Assembly: GCF_004322705.1 (NCBI RefSeq)
Contig: NZ_SIZZ01000002.1
Coordinates: 496,001-560,000, forward strand
Length of the DNA: 64,000 nt
Source of the DNA: Dyella terrae
GTDB lineage: Bacteria > Pseudomonadota > Gammaproteobacteria > Xanthomonadales > Rhodanobacteraceae
Direction: 5' to 3'
Made by a program: the position numbers and the translations under genes. The notes beneath the pieces are model-generated. The model made no database searches. It saw nothing but the letters and a program-made list of their open reading frames with translations, and had not been told where the DNA came from. Below are positions 15,883 through 24,667 of the stretch, in pieces. How positions within the stretch are numbered: position 1 is the stretch's first letter; every line of letters begins with the position of its first letter.

Positions 15883-16638
15883 TCAGCGAGTGCCGCGCAC
15901 CACGATGGTCTTGCCGGCCACGTCGATCATGCCCTGCTCCTCGAGCTGCTTGAGTACGCGGCCCACCATTTCGCGCGAGCAACCCACGATGCGGCTGACT
16001 TCCTGGCGCGAGATGCGGATCTGCGTCCCTTCCGGGTGGGTCATGGCATCGGGCTCCTGGCACAGGTCCAGCAGCGTGCGCGAGATGCGGTTGGTGACGT
16101 CCATGAAGGCCATGCGGCTGACCTGACGCGAGGTGCGCAGCAGGCGATGCGTGAGCTGCGAGCCGATCGCGAAGAGGATCTTCGGGCATTCCTCACGCAG
16201 CGGGCCTTCCATCAGGTGGAAGAGGCGCTCGTAGCTGATCTCGGCCATTTCGCACGGCGTGCGGGTGCGCACCATGGATTCGCGCTGGGCCTGCTCCACG
16301 AACAGCCCCATTTCGCCGATGAACTGGCCGCGGCTGAGGTAGGCGAGGATCAGTTCGCGACCCTGTTCGTCTTCCGTGCAGACCGCCAGGGAGCCATCCA
16401 CGATGTAGTAAAGCGTGTTCGCCGGGTCGCCCGGGCGGATGATGGCAGTTTTACCCGGGTAGCGCCGACGGTGGCACAGGGCCAGGAATCGCTCCATGGA
16501 AGCCGGGTCTGGCGCGAAGTTCGCCGGAGCCTGGGAGCGTTCAAAAGCTTGTTGGAGTTGGTATTTGAGTTGCGCCACGGTCAGTCCCAGCAAAATGGTG
16601 TCTCGCCGTCGCCCAGGGCGACGGGCGGCAGGTCTCAT
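15883..16638 (-). CDS. clp: Clp-type Crp/Fnr family regulator (c-di-GMP-responsive in Xanthomonas)
   Basis: Up to 251 aa. The cyclic-nucleotide-binding domain spans about residues 50-150 (RPGDPANTLYYIVDGSL, GQFIGEMGLF) and a Crp-type HTH ends the protein (RISRQEVSRIVGCSREMVGRVL). It matches Xanthomonas Clp closely in this HTH and in SHPxGTQ-like and RTRTxCE segments; in Xanthomonas, Clp binds DNA alone and is released by c-di-GMP, controlling virulence and exoenzyme genes. The glutamate in GEMGLF, important for c-di-GMP in Clp, is kept. The start is uncertain: ATG 16638 has GGGGA upstream, but the first 20 residues are unlike the homologue. Divergent from speD. Confidence 0.88.
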   Translation of the reverse strand: MRPAARRPGRRRDTILLGLTVAQLKYQLQQAFERSQAPANFAPDPASMERFLALCHRRRYPGKTAIIRPGDPANTLYYIVDGSLAVCTEDEQGRELILAYLSRGQFIGEMGLFVEQAQRESMVRTRTPCEMAEISYERLFHLMEGPLREECPKILFAIGSQLTHRLLRTSRQVSRMAFMDVTNRISRTLLDLCQEPDAMTHPEGTQIRISRQEVSRIVGCSREMVGRVLKQLEEQGMIDVAGKTIVVRGTR

Positions 16639-16652
16639 TCAGTCCCCACGGC

Positions 16653-16680
16653 ATTATGGCAAAGGAACTGGCCCTGCCAA
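16653..16680 (-). promoter_or_regulatory. Candidate clp promoter
   Basis: On the minus strand TTGGCA (16680-16675), a 16-nt spacer and CATAAT (16658-16653) resemble a sigma-70 promoter. The predicted transcript start would be only about 8 nt before ATG 16638, so either the leader is very short or a downstream start codon is used. Confidence 0.35.
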
Positions 16681-16725
16681 GGTTCAGTTTTTCCTTTTTT
16701 TGCCGCATACTTCACGATCTTTCGG

Positions 16726-16744
16726 TCGCGACAGCCTGTCGCGA
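16726..16744. promoter_or_regulatory. Perfect inverted repeat in the clp-speD intergenic region
   Basis: TCGCGACA-GCC-TGTCGCGA: 8-bp perfect arms with a 3-nt spacer, about 88 bp upstream of clp and 113 bp upstream of speD. The size and placement suit a dimeric regulator's operator. It does not match the Crp consensus TGTGA-N6-TCACA, so the binding protein is unknown. Confidence 0.45.
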
Positions 16745-16856
16745 GCCGGTAACAAGGGTCGCGGAAGCTTCCTATTTCGCGTCGTACTATGCCAGCGGGG
16801 ACCCTTGTCGCTAACCCGCCTCTGCTTTTGGCCGAACAACGGCCTGGAGAGTCGCT

Positions 16857-17642
16857 GTGGTGAAACCACTCCCGCGCCTGCGCCTGCAGGGCTTCAACAA
16901 CCTTACCAAAGCTCTGAGCTTTAATATCTACGACATCTGCTATGCGGTGTCCGAAGAGCAGCGCCAGCGCTACATCGAGTACATCGATGAGCAATACGAC
17001 GCCGATCGCCTGACCCAGATCCTCACGGATGTGGCGGAGATCATCGGCGCCAACATCCTGAACATCGCCCGCCAGGATTACGATCCGCAGGGCGCGTCGG
17101 TCACCATCCTCATTTCCGAGGAGCCGGTGGTCGAAAAGCTTGGTCGCGACACCATTTCCGGTGCCGTGGTCGCGCACATGGACAAGAGCCACATCACCGT
17201 CCACACCTACCCGGAAACGCATCCGCACAACGGCATTGCGACCTTCCGCGCGGACATCGATGTCGCTACCTGCGGCGTCATTTCGCCGCTGAAGGCCCTG
17301 AACTACCTGATCGACAGCTTTGAGTCGGACATCGTCATCGCCGACTACCGCGTGCGTGGTTTCACCCGCGATGTGAAGGGCAAGAAGCACTTCATCGATC
17401 ACAAGATCAACTCCGTGCAGGACTACCTGGCCAAGCACATCCGTCAGAAGTACGAGATGTTCGACGTCAACGTGTACCAGGAAAACATGTTCCACACGAA
17501 GATGCACATCAAGGACTTCGACCTGGATACGTACCTGTTCGAAGCCCACGCGGACGACCTCTCGTTCAAGGAGCGCCAGCGCATCGAGTCGCTGCTGCGC
17601 CGCGAGATCGAAGAGCTCTTCCACGGTCGCAACCTGATGTAA
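16857..17642 (+). CDS. speD: S-adenosylmethionine decarboxylase proenzyme (class 1A)
   Basis: 261 aa. It makes decarboxylated SAM, the aminopropyl donor for spermidine. The protein is made as a proenzyme and self-cleaves before the serine of [12 protein letters not shown] (about Ser111), which becomes the pyruvoyl cofactor. Length and sequence fit the long class 1A enzymes of gammaproteobacteria, not the short archaeal/Bacillus type. Translation starts at one of two adjacent GTG codons (16857 or 16860), with GGAGA at 16846-16850. No speE is adjacent. A strong terminator follows. Confidence 0.95.
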   Translation: MVKPLPRLRLQGFNNLTKALSFNIYDICYAVSEEQRQRYIEYIDEQYDADRLTQILTDVAEIIGANILNIARQDYDPQGASVTILISEEPVVEKLGRDTISGAVVAHMDKSHITVHTYPETHPHNGIATFRADIDVATCGVISPLKALNYLIDSFESDIVIADYRVRGFTRDVKGKKHFIDHKINSVQDYLAKHIRQKYEMFDVNVYQENMFHTKMHIKDFDLDTYLFEAHADDLSFKERQRIESLLRREIEELFHGRNLM

Positions 17643-17644
17643 CT

Positions 17645-17674
17645 GAAAAACCCGCCGAAAGGCGGGTTTTTCTT
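17645..17674 (+). terminator. Rho-independent terminator after speD
   Basis: AAAACCCGCC, loop GAAA and GGCGGGTTTTT, a GC-rich stem with a U-run, begins 3-4 nt after the speD stop. Confidence 0.85.
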
Positions 17675-17680
17675 TGGGCC

Positions 17681-18007
17681 ATGCAGCACATTCTTTTCCT
17701 CTGCAGTCGTAATCGCCTGCGTAGTCCCACTGCCGAGGCGATCTTCGCAGGCAGGCCGGGCGTGGAAACGGCTTCCGCCGGCCTGGCGCCGGATGCCGAG
17801 ACCCCGCTGGATGCAGACATGCTCGCGTGGGCCAACCTGATCGTCGTGATGGAGCGGCAACACCGGAACAAGCTCACGCAGCGATTTGCCGGCGCCATTC
17901 AGGGCAAGCGCATCGTCTGTCTCGATATTCCCGATCGCTACGACTACATGCAGCCGGAGCTGGTGTCGCTGCTTGAGAAGAAATGCGCGCCGCTGCTGGC
18001 GCGCTGA
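17681..18007 (+). CDS. Low-molecular-weight protein tyrosine phosphatase-like protein
   Basis: 108 aa, shorter than classical LMW-PTPs (about 150 aa). The N-terminal strand and phosphate loop LFLCSRNRLRSPTAE carries CX5R (C-S-R-N-R-L-R) followed by S, as in the family. A DIPDRYDYMQ segment near the C-terminus provides the aspartate of the DP-type acid. It belongs to the short 'predicted protein tyrosine phosphatase' group whose substrates are unknown. The ATG is 38 nt after speD, beyond the terminator. Confidence 0.78.
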   Translation: MQHILFLCSRNRLRSPTAEAIFAGRPGVETASAGLAPDAETPLDADMLAWANLIVVMERQHRNKLTQRFAGAIQGKRIVCLDIPDRYDYMQPELVSLLEKKCAPLLAR

Positions 18008-18021
18008 TCGGGACGACCTGA

Positions 18022-18663
18022 TCAAATCCGGTAGGCGACCGTCTTCATCAGCTTCGAGGTGAGGTGCATCACCGAGGGAATCGGGAAGGGCAGGTCGATG
18101 CCGCCGCGTTCGCGGGCGTTGTGCGCGTGGCGAATCTCATCGTCCTGCATCTGTTGAAGCACGGCGCGGGAGCGGTCGTCCTGCGGCGGCAATGTGTCCA
18201 TGTGCTCGGCAAGATGCGCTTCCACCTGGTTTTCGGTTTCCACTACGAAGCCAAGGCTGACCGGGTCGCCAGCGAGGGCGGCCAGCGCACCGATGGCATA
18301 GCTGCCGGCATACCACAGCGGATTGAGCAGGCTGGGTCGGCTATCCAGTTCCTTCAGGCGATCGGCGCACCACGCAAGGTGATCGGTTTCCTCGGCGGCG
18401 GCGTGCTGGAGGTGCTGGCGATTCTCCTCGCTGCGGGCGAGGGCGGCCTGGCCGTCATAAAGCGCCTGGGCGCAGACTTCGCCGGTGTGGTTGATGCGCA
18501 TCAGGCCGGCGGCGTGGCGACGCTCGGCATCATCCAGCTCGGCTTCTTCGACAGCGAGCGCGGGCGAGGGGCGTGCCGCTTCCGGTGCGCCGGCCACGGT
18601 TTCCAGGGCGCGCTCGACACCGGCCAGCAGGCGGTCCAGGGGAGAAAGCGAGCGAACGTTCAT
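18022..18663 (-). CDS. coq7: 2-polyprenyl-3-methyl-6-methoxy-1,4-benzoquinone monooxygenase
   Basis: 213 aa, a di-iron hydroxylase of ubiquinone synthesis that adds the last ring hydroxyl (the role filled by UbiF in E. coli). The iron ligands appear in order: the Glu of [12 protein letters not shown], the ExxH of AEETDHLAW, the Glu of [10 protein letters not shown] and the ExxH of DDEIRHAHN. The start at 18663 ([20 protein letters not shown]) matches the family; upstream in-frame codons lie inside the preceding gene. It overlaps the GlcF-like gene by 4 nt, so both are translated from one message. Confidence 0.93.
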   Translation of the reverse strand: MNVRSLSPLDRLLAGVERALETVAGAPEAARPSPALAVEEAELDDAERRHAAGLMRINHTGEVCAQALYDGQAALARSEENRQHLQHAAAEETDHLAWCADRLKELDSRPSLLNPLWYAGSYAIGALAALAGDPVSLGFVVETENQVEAHLAEHMDTLPPQDDRSRAVLQQMQDDEIRHAHNARERGGIDLPFPIPSVMHLTSKLMKTVAYRI

Positions 18664-19868
18664 GGCGACCTCGGTGCGATCAATTGTTGGGCGAGCATAA
18701 CCAGCGGGTGTTGCGTCTTCCGCGCGGCGTCCGCATCCATGCCGGAGGCCAGATGCATGCGGCAACCGATATTGGACGACAAGACACGATCCGCTGCCAA
18801 CGCGGCGACCTGACGCAGCGTCTGGTCACGCAAGGTGGCGGCGCGTTCGGGGAAGGTCAGCATGTGGCTGCCGGCGGCACCGCAGCAGTGGGGCGGGCGG
18901 GGCAGGGCCTGTACGTCGAGGCCGGGAATCTTGCGCAGGAGTGCAAGCAAGGCGCCGTCGCTGCGGGTCACGTTGTATTGGGTGCAGGGGATATGGAGCG
19001 CCACGCGTTCTTCCAGCGGCCGGAAGTCCAGCCGGTCGATGCGATCGGCGAGAAGCGTGAGTGGGTCGACCACCTGGGCTTCGGGAAGCGCGTGGCGCAG
19101 CGTGCCGATGCAGCCGGGTGTCACGGACACAAGGTACCGGGCGTTTGCCTGCTGCCAGGCGGCGCGAACCTGCGCTGCGGCCCGGTCGGCCTCGCTCGTG
19201 GCGCCGTCATGGAGATCCATGGCGCCACAGCAGAATGCCGGAAGTTCGACGACCCGGTAGCCGGCTGCACTCAATAGTGTTGTGGCGGCGGCCTGCGCAT
19301 CACGGTCTTCCACACTGGCGATACAGCCGGGAAAGAGGGCGACGACATCGTCGTCTGCGCTCACAGTGCCTGCGACGCCTTGGTGCCGTGCGGGCAGGGG
19401 CCACTTCGGCCAAACCGCGAGGGCGTTGCGCAGACTCGGCCTGGCCAGTATCGGCGCGACTGCCCCTTTCCATGCGTCAAATGCTGTCCACTGGCCGATC
19501 CGTCGCCAGCGCGTCCATTGAGCCGGGCGCTTGATGATCTCGAGCAGCTGCGTCGGGCGCTCCGGGGCCGCTCCCAGAAGGGCCCGGGTCTGCACCAGCA
19601 GATCGTCATATTTCACGTGCGCGGGGCAGACCTTCTGACAGTTGAGGCAGCCCAGGCAGTGATCCAGATGGATTCGAAGATCCGCGCTGGCCTCCACCTG
19701 GCCCCGCGCGAGGGCCGCGGCGAGCGCGATGCGGCCCCGGGGCGACTCCACTTCATTGGCGTCCAGCGCGTAGGTGGGGCACACCGGCAGGCATAATCCG
19801 CACTGCACGCATTGATCGGCCAGCTCGGCGATGCGCATGGGGGGCTTTTCATCTGACATGGACTTCAT
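18660..19868 (-). CDS. (Fe-S)-binding protein, glycolate oxidase subunit GlcF-like
   Basis: About 402 aa. Two 4Fe-4S motifs lie near the N-terminus ([14 protein letters not shown] and [14 protein letters not shown]), and two CCG domains follow ([11 protein letters not shown] and [11 protein letters not shown] with FPGC and HIPC partners), the layout of GlcF. It transfers electrons from a flavoprotein hydroxy-acid dehydrogenase to the quinone pool. No GlcD or GlcE subunit is nearby. Starts at 19868 (MKSMSDEK) or 19859 are both possible; neither has a clear Shine-Dalgarno. Its stop overlaps the coq7 start, which may link it to quinone chemistry. Confidence 0.82.
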   Translation of the reverse strand: MKSMSDEKPPMRIAELADQCVQCGLCLPVCPTYALDANEVESPRGRIALAAALARGQVEASADLRIHLDHCLGCLNCQKVCPAHVKYDDLLVQTRALLGAAPERPTQLLEIIKRPAQWTRWRRIGQWTAFDAWKGAVAPILARPSLRNALAVWPKWPLPARHQGVAGTVSADDDVVALFPGCIASVEDRDAQAAATTLLSAAGYRVVELPAFCCGAMDLHDGATSEADRAAAQVRAAWQQANARYLVSVTPGCIGTLRHALPEAQVVDPLTLLADRIDRLDFRPLEERVALHIPCTQYNVTRSDGALLALLRKIPGLDVQALPRPPHCCGAAGSHMLTFPERAATLRDQTLRQVAALAADRVLSSNIGCRMHLASGMDADAARKTQHPLVMLAQQLIAPRSP

Positions 19869-19907
19869 GCTATCATCGCCAGCTCGCAGCCCACCGGTCG
19901 GTAGGGC

Positions 19908-19937
19908 TTGCGCGATAGATGAAAGCTCCGCTATCAT
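19908..19937 (+). promoter_or_regulatory. Candidate rplM-rpsI promoter
   Basis: TTGCGC (19908-19913), an 18-nt spacer and TATCAT (19932-19937) lie about 63 nt before the rplM ATG, leaving a leader of roughly 57 nt. Confidence 0.45.
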
Positions 19938-20000
19938 CTCGCGCCTTTGCATCACCGATTATGCTTACCGTCCTTGTGGCGGCAGACTAGGTATTCCGAA

Positions 20001-20429
20001 ATGAAAACGTTCAGCGCCAAGCCTGAAAGCGTCAAGCGCGACTGGTTCGTGATCGACGCCACCGACAAGACGCTCGGTCGTCTGTCGACCGAGATCGCCC
20101 GCCGTCTGCGCGGCAAGCACAAGCCGGAATTCACCCCGCACGTTGATACCGGCGATTACATCGTCGTGGTCAATGCGGAGAAGGTGGCTGTCACCGGTGC
20201 CAAGCTGGACGACAAGATGTACCACCGTTTTACCGGCTACGTCGGCAACCTGAAGACCACGAGTCTGAAGGACATGCTGGCTTCGCATCCCGAGCGCGTG
20301 ATTGAAATCGCCGTGAAGGGCATGCTGCCGAAGAACCCGCTGGGTCGCGCCATGTACCGCAAGCTTAAGGTGTACGGTGGCTCCGAGCATCCGCATACCG
20401 CACAGCAGCCGCAGGCGCTGGAAATCTAA
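20001..20429 (+). CDS. rplM: 50S ribosomal protein L13
   Basis: 142 aa, exactly the usual bacterial length. [20 protein letters not shown] is the standard L13 start, and [11 protein letters not shown] and [13 protein letters not shown] are conserved L13 segments. L13 is an early 50S assembly protein contacting 23S rRNA. The frame is open upstream to 19947, but the family start is ATG 20001. It is followed after 9 nt by rpsI, the usual rplM-rpsI operon. Confidence 0.98.
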   Translation: MKTFSAKPESVKRDWFVIDATDKTLGRLSTEIARRLRGKHKPEFTPHVDTGDYIVVVNAEKVAVTGAKLDDKMYHRFTGYVGNLKTTSLKDMLASHPERVIEIAVKGMLPKNPLGRAMYRKLKVYGGSEHPHTAQQPQALEI

Positions 20430-20438
20430 GGAATCATC

Positions 20439-20831
20439 ATGGCGATCCAGCAGAATTACGGCACCGGCCGCCGCAAGACCTCCGCCGCTCGCGTGTTCCT
20501 GCGCAAGGGCAAGGGCGACATCACCGTCAACGGCAAGACCCTCGACCAGTTCTTCGGTCGTGAGACCTCGCGCATGATCGTGCGTCAGCCGCTTGAGTTG
20601 ATCGAAGCGACCGACAAGTTCGACATCATGGTCACGGTCGCTGGCGGTGGCATCACCGGCCAGGCCGGCGCGATCCGCCTGGGCATCGCCCGCGCGCTGG
20701 TCGAGTACGACGAAAGCCTGAAGACCCAGCTCCGCAAGGCTGGCTTCGTGACCCGCGACGCTCGCGAAGTCGAGCGTAAGAAGGTCGGTCTCCACAAGGC
20801 CCGTCGCGCTACGCAGTTCTCGAAGCGCTAA
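20439..20831 (+). CDS. rpsI: 30S ribosomal protein S9
   Basis: 130 aa, standard length. It has the [19 protein letters not shown] start and the basic C-terminal tail ending FSKR, whose last arginine reaches the tRNA anticodon loop in the P site. AAGGA lies just before the ATG. Second gene of the rplM-rpsI operon. tRNA-Gln follows 57 nt downstream. Confidence 0.98.
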   Translation: MAIQQNYGTGRRKTSAARVFLRKGKGDITVNGKTLDQFFGRETSRMIVRQPLELIEATDKFDIMVTVAGGGITGQAGAIRLGIARALVEYDESLKTQLRKAGFVTRDAREVERKKVGLHKARRATQFSKR

Positions 20832-20888
20832 TCGCGCTTCACCAATCCAGGGCCAAGAGGTCAGAGCGCTCCGGATTGTCCCGGCTAA

Positions 20889-20963
20889 TGGGAGATCGTC
20901 TAACGGTAGGACAACGGACTCTGACTCCGTTTATCTAGGTTCGAATCCTAGTCTCCCAGCCAA
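20889..20963 (+). tRNA. tRNA-Gln (anticodon CTG)
   Basis: A 75-nt cloverleaf with encoded CCA. The acceptor stem TGGGAGA pairs with TCTCCCA, the anticodon stem ACGGA/TCCGT encloses the loop CTCTGAC, giving anticodon CTG, and the T-arm reads TAGGTTCGAATCCTA. A rho-independent terminator follows within 10 nt. Confidence 0.96.
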
Positions 20964-20970
20964 AACAGAA

Positions 20971-20997
20971 AGCCCGCCTTTATGGCGGGCTTTTTGT
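20971..20997 (+). terminator. Rho-independent terminator after tRNA-Gln
   Basis: AAGCCCGCC, loop TTTAT and GGCGGGCTTTTT form an 8-9 bp GC-rich stem with a U-run. Confidence 0.88.
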
Positions 20998-21253
20998 TTT
21001 GCGCGCCTTATGCCGGCACCTCGGTTTGTCCGAAAAGTGACTTGGCTGCGGAAGCGCCCGGGTGGAAACAGGGTTACCTCGATCCCCCCACTTTCGGCAC
21101 TGTCCGCCGTCGCCGGGCTCCCCTCAAATCCGCGAGTGTCGCAAAAACATGCGGCACGCCGCCGGCTCCAGCATTCCCCAACTTGGCCAGCGCCGGCCCG
21201 TCACCTTTGCTGTCGTTGTCACGCTCCCCGCCCCCGTGTCTGAGGAGAAGTCC

Positions 21254-23266
21254 GTGCATCGCCGAGCCTTTCGTCTTTCCCTGCCCGCGTTCCTGTTCGC
21301 GCTTGTGGCATCTGCACCCGTGCTGGCTTCTGTCCAGGCGCCGGAAGATCGCGTCAATGCATCAGCCGCGAAACGCGTAGCTGCCGATTCGCCCTACAAG
21401 CTGGGGGCCGGAACCCAGCTCATCGTGCCGGCCGGCTGGTCGATTGCCTCGGAAGAAGCTTCGGCGGTCACGCTTGAGTCGCCGGAAGGTGGATCCCGCG
21501 TTTACGTCTACGAGACGAAGCAAACGTCGGCGGATACCGCTGTCGCGGCGACCTGGCAACATTTTTTGCCGCAGGCCGATCGCAAGCTCAGGAGCACGAC
21601 GCCACTTCAGGACGCTGACGGTTGGGACAACCAGCAGAATTACGTGTACGAAACCTCGCCCGACGAAAAGCGCAGCGTGACCGCCCAGGCCATGCATCGT
21701 GGTGATCTGTGGGTTGTCCGGTTGATCGATGTATCCAACGACGTGGCGGGCAAGCGGGAAGCCGATCTGGCCTTGCTTCGCGAAGAAGCCCTTCCGCCAA
21801 ATTTCGTTCGCGAAAGTTTCGCCGGACGCACCGCCCACCCGCTCGACGCGGCCCGGCTCGATGCGTTACGCGCTTTCATCCGCGACTCGCAAAAGACACT
21901 GAACATCCCCGGTGTTTCGATCGGTGTGGTGCAGAACGGCAAGGTGCTCATGGCCGAAGGCTTCGGCGTTCGCGAACTGGGTAAGCCTGAAAAGGTCGAC
22001 GCCGACTCGCTCTATCTGATTGCCTCCAACACCAAGTCGCTCACGACGCTGATGCTGGGCAAGCTCGTCGATGAGAAGGTGATTCGTTGGGATGAACCGG
22101 TCACCCAGGTCTTGCCGGATTTTCGTCTGGGTGACGCGGATACGACGAAGAAGGTGCAGATCAAGCATCTGCTTTGCGCCTGCACCGGCCTGCCACGCCA
22201 CGACCTCGAATGGCTGCTCAGCCCGCCGGGTGCCCCTGCGACGCTCGCGCTGTCGATCCTCAGTCGCATGCAGCCGACCAGCAAATTCGGCGAGACCTAC
22301 CAGTATTCCAACCCCATTGCCGCAGCAGCCGGCCTCGTGGGAGGTCATGCGGCGTATCCCGATCTGGAAATCGGCGCAGGCTACGACCAGGCCATGGCGA
22401 CGCGCGTGTTCAAACCGCTCGGCATGACGCGTACCACCTTCGACTTCGCACGCGCGACGCGTGGCAACTATGCGCACCCCTACGCCCTCAATCAGGAAGC
22501 GCAGCAGGTGCCGGTGAATATGGCGCAGAACGAAGTCATCCATGCGATCCGTCCCGCTGGAGGCGCCTGGAGCAACGTCAACGATCTGCTGAAGTACGTC
22601 GGCATGGAAGCGGCAGGTGGTGTCCTGCCGGACGGCTCCCGCTACATTCAGAAGTCGGTGCTCGAAGCGCGTACGGCGCCCCAGGTAAAAACCCGACGCG
22701 ACTCCTGGTACGGCATGGGGCTGGAAACCGATGCGCGCACGGGCGTGCGCATGGTGTTCCATGGCGGGCGCATGCGCGGCTACCGCAGCAACATCATGTG
22801 GTTGCCGGAATACAACGTCGGCGCGGTGATTCTCACCAATGCCGATTCGGGCGACATCCTGATGGACGCCGTGCCGCGCCGCCTCCTGGAGCTGCTGTTC
22901 GATGGCAAGCCAGAGGCGCAGGGCATGGTGACCTTTGCGGCCAAATCCATTGAGACGCGCGTCGCAAGCGCGCGCCGCTCGATCACGCTTCCGGCCGATC
23001 CGGCCGTGGTTTCGAAACTCGCGAGCCACTATCACAACGATCTGCTCGGCGACATTCGCGTCGAGAGGAGCGGTGGAAATACCCGGTTCAATTTCGGCGC
23101 TTGGCAGGCGCCGATCGCATCGCGTTCGACACCGGACGGTGGTTCGCTGCTCGTCGTCACCTCGCCGGGCTGGTGGCCGGAGCTCGTGATGGGCAACAAG
23201 GACGGCAAGCGCACGCTGACCATCCGCGATGCGCAGCATGAGTACGTCTTCACGGAGGCCAGTTGA
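21254..23266 (+). CDS. Exported serine hydrolase, class C beta-lactamase/PBP fold
   Basis: 670 aa from GTG 21254, which has GAGGAG upstream and is followed by a signal peptide ending in VLASV. Residues about 40-195 form an N-terminal beta-rich domain of unknown role. The beta-lactamase-fold domain follows: SxxK in IASNTKSLTTL, YxN in YQYSNP, and HGG in VFHGGRMRGYRSN in place of KTG. A C-terminal domain (about 575-670) is beta-rich and lipocalin-like. Such proteins are periplasmic D-aminopeptidases, esterases or peptidases; substrate unknown. The unusual feature is the extra N-terminal domain. Confidence 0.82.
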   Translation: MHRRAFRLSLPAFLFALVASAPVLASVQAPEDRVNASAAKRVAADSPYKLGAGTQLIVPAGWSIASEEASAVTLESPEGGSRVYVYETKQTSADTAVAATWQHFLPQADRKLRSTTPLQDADGWDNQQNYVYETSPDEKRSVTAQAMHRGDLWVVRLIDVSNDVAGKREADLALLREEALPPNFVRESFAGRTAHPLDAARLDALRAFIRDSQKTLNIPGVSIGVVQNGKVLMAEGFGVRELGKPEKVDADSLYLIASNTKSLTTLMLGKLVDEKVIRWDEPVTQVLPDFRLGDADTTKKVQIKHLLCACTGLPRHDLEWLLSPPGAPATLALSILSRMQPTSKFGETYQYSNPIAAAAGLVGGHAAYPDLEIGAGYDQAMATRVFKPLGMTRTTFDFARATRGNYAHPYALNQEAQQVPVNMAQNEVIHAIRPAGGAWSNVNDLLKYVGMEAAGGVLPDGSRYIQKSVLEARTAPQVKTRRDSWYGMGLETDARTGVRMVFHGGRMRGYRSNIMWLPEYNVGAVILTNADSGDILMDAVPRRLLELLFDGKPEAQGMVTFAAKSIETRVASARRSITLPADPAVVSKLASHYHNDLLGDIRVERSGGNTRFNFGAWQAPIASRSTPDGGSLLVVTSPGWWPELVMGNKDGKRTLTIRDAQHEYVFTEAS

Positions 23267-23323
23267 GCGGAGCGCGTGCGCAAGGTTTAGTCTGTGCGCT
23301 TGGTCGCCAGCAAGGATTCATCG

Positions 23324-24043
23324 ATGAAGTTCAACAGCCAGCGCTTTCTCGTCCTGTATTCGGGCGTGCTTACCGCCGTGTTTGCCGTGACCGTGCTGTC
23401 CGGCTTCGTGAAGTCGCCCCAGAAAGCGACATTCGAAGAGATCGACGTTCAACGCATCAACCTGCGCGAAGCTGATGGCACCTTGCGCCTGGTCATCAAC
23501 AGCGCGGGCAAGGCCCCGGGCATCATCATCAAGGGCAAGGAATACCCGCATCCGGATCGCAAGGCGGCGGGCATGATCTTCTTCAACGACGAAGGCACGG
23601 AGAACGGCGGCCTCATCTTTGGCGGCGAGAAGAATGCAGACGGCAGCAAGGAGTCGCATGGCCATCTGTCCTTCGATGCATACGAGCAGGACCAGACCAT
23701 GGCGCTATCCTCGCACCAGGTCGGCAACAAGCGCTCGTCGTCGCTGGTGTTCACCGATTACCCGGATTACTCCATCCTGCAAGACATCCAGTTCATGGCC
23801 TCCATCAAGGACCTGTCGAAGGATCAACAGAAGGCCAGGTGGGCCGCGTACCAGCAGGAGCACGGCAAGCCCGCCACGCGCATGGTGCTGGGGCGCGACC
23901 CGGACAATAGCGTGGCCCTGTCGATGAGCGACGAGGCAGGACACCCGCGCATCGTCATGAAGGTCGCGCCGGATGGCTCGCCGTCGCTTCAGATGCTGGA
24001 TGAGCATGGCAAGGTGACGGGCGAGCTGGTGCCGAAAAAGTAA
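23324..24043 (+). CDS. Membrane-anchored protein of unknown function
   Basis: 239 aa. One N-terminal hydrophobic helix (residues about 8-27, FLVLYSGVLTAVFAVTVLSG) anchors it to the inner membrane with the rest outside. The body is beta-rich with repeated 'R-x-x-hydrophobic' strands (DVQRINLREADGTLRLVI, MVLGRDPDNSVALSMSD, PRIVMKVAPDGSPSLQML). No catalytic motif is recognised. It starts 57 nt after the serine hydrolase and may be co-transcribed. The ATG at 23324 is preferred to 23294 because it begins directly before the anchor. I do not recognise the family. Confidence 0.65.
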   Translation: MKFNSQRFLVLYSGVLTAVFAVTVLSGFVKSPQKATFEEIDVQRINLREADGTLRLVINSAGKAPGIIIKGKEYPHPDRKAAGMIFFNDEGTENGGLIFGGEKNADGSKESHGHLSFDAYEQDQTMALSSHQVGNKRSSSLVFTDYPDYSILQDIQFMASIKDLSKDQQKARWAAYQQEHGKPATRMVLGRDPDNSVALSMSDEAGHPRIVMKVAPDGSPSLQMLDEHGKVTGELVPKK

Positions 24044-24112
24044 GGCGCCATGTGGCCGGTCTATCGAGTCCGTCAAGGCACAGTACAACTGCGGAATCTC
24101 GCGAGGATGCAA

Positions 24113-24643
24113 ATGATGCGGGCAACTTTCGGCCTGTTTATTGCCGCCGCGCTTTGTTCACCGGCTTTGCTCAAGGCGACAGAGGCCCCTGTGGCAGAGA
24201 GGGTCGCTTACCGCAATTCGATGGGCCAGACATTAGTCTTTGACGGTGCCGCAAGATTCAGTCGCGGTCCCGGGAAGACTTCAACGGTATTGCGCGATTG
24301 CAGTGATGCCTATCAATGGTGCCTTACCGACGGTCACGGATTTGCATTTGCGTATGTGCGCAAGTGTACAGATGCAGGCGATGAGGGCTGGCGCAACCGG
24401 CTCCGCTTTCACTCGAAAGTCATCTCGGCGCTTCACGATCACGTCTGGATGGTTTTCGATGAGTCGCCCAACTACCTGTTTCACTACCGGGACAAGGTCG
24501 GCATCGTAGGCATCATCGTAGGCGCCACGCCTTCCTACGACTTCCGAAGCCTGCTGCATGAAACAGGCTACCGTATGTTCGATTACGAGCCGGTCGAGTT
24601 CAAAGTGGTCGAAGGTCAGGCGCTGGCGCCGTGTTCCGAATAA
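24113..24643 (+). CDS. Exported protein of unknown function
   Basis: About 176 aa with a signal peptide (MMRATFGLFIAAALCSPALLKA). GAGG at 24103-24106 favours ATG 24113 over 24107. Four or more cysteines (DCSDAYQWC, VRKCTDAG, APCSE) suggest disulfides in the periplasm. The sequence is rich in aromatic residues and has no motif I can name. It lies 69 nt after the anchored protein on the same strand and ends just before a convergent NTF2-like gene. Confidence 0.6.
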   Translation: MMRATFGLFIAAALCSPALLKATEAPVAERVAYRNSMGQTLVFDGAARFSRGPGKTSTVLRDCSDAYQWCLTDGHGFAFAYVRKCTDAGDEGWRNRLRFHSKVISALHDHVWMVFDESPNYLFHYRDKVGIVGIIVGATPSYDFRSLLHETGYRMFDYEPVEFKVVEGQALAPCSE

Positions 24644-24667
24644 CGGATGCGCCGCGCTGGAAATCGC

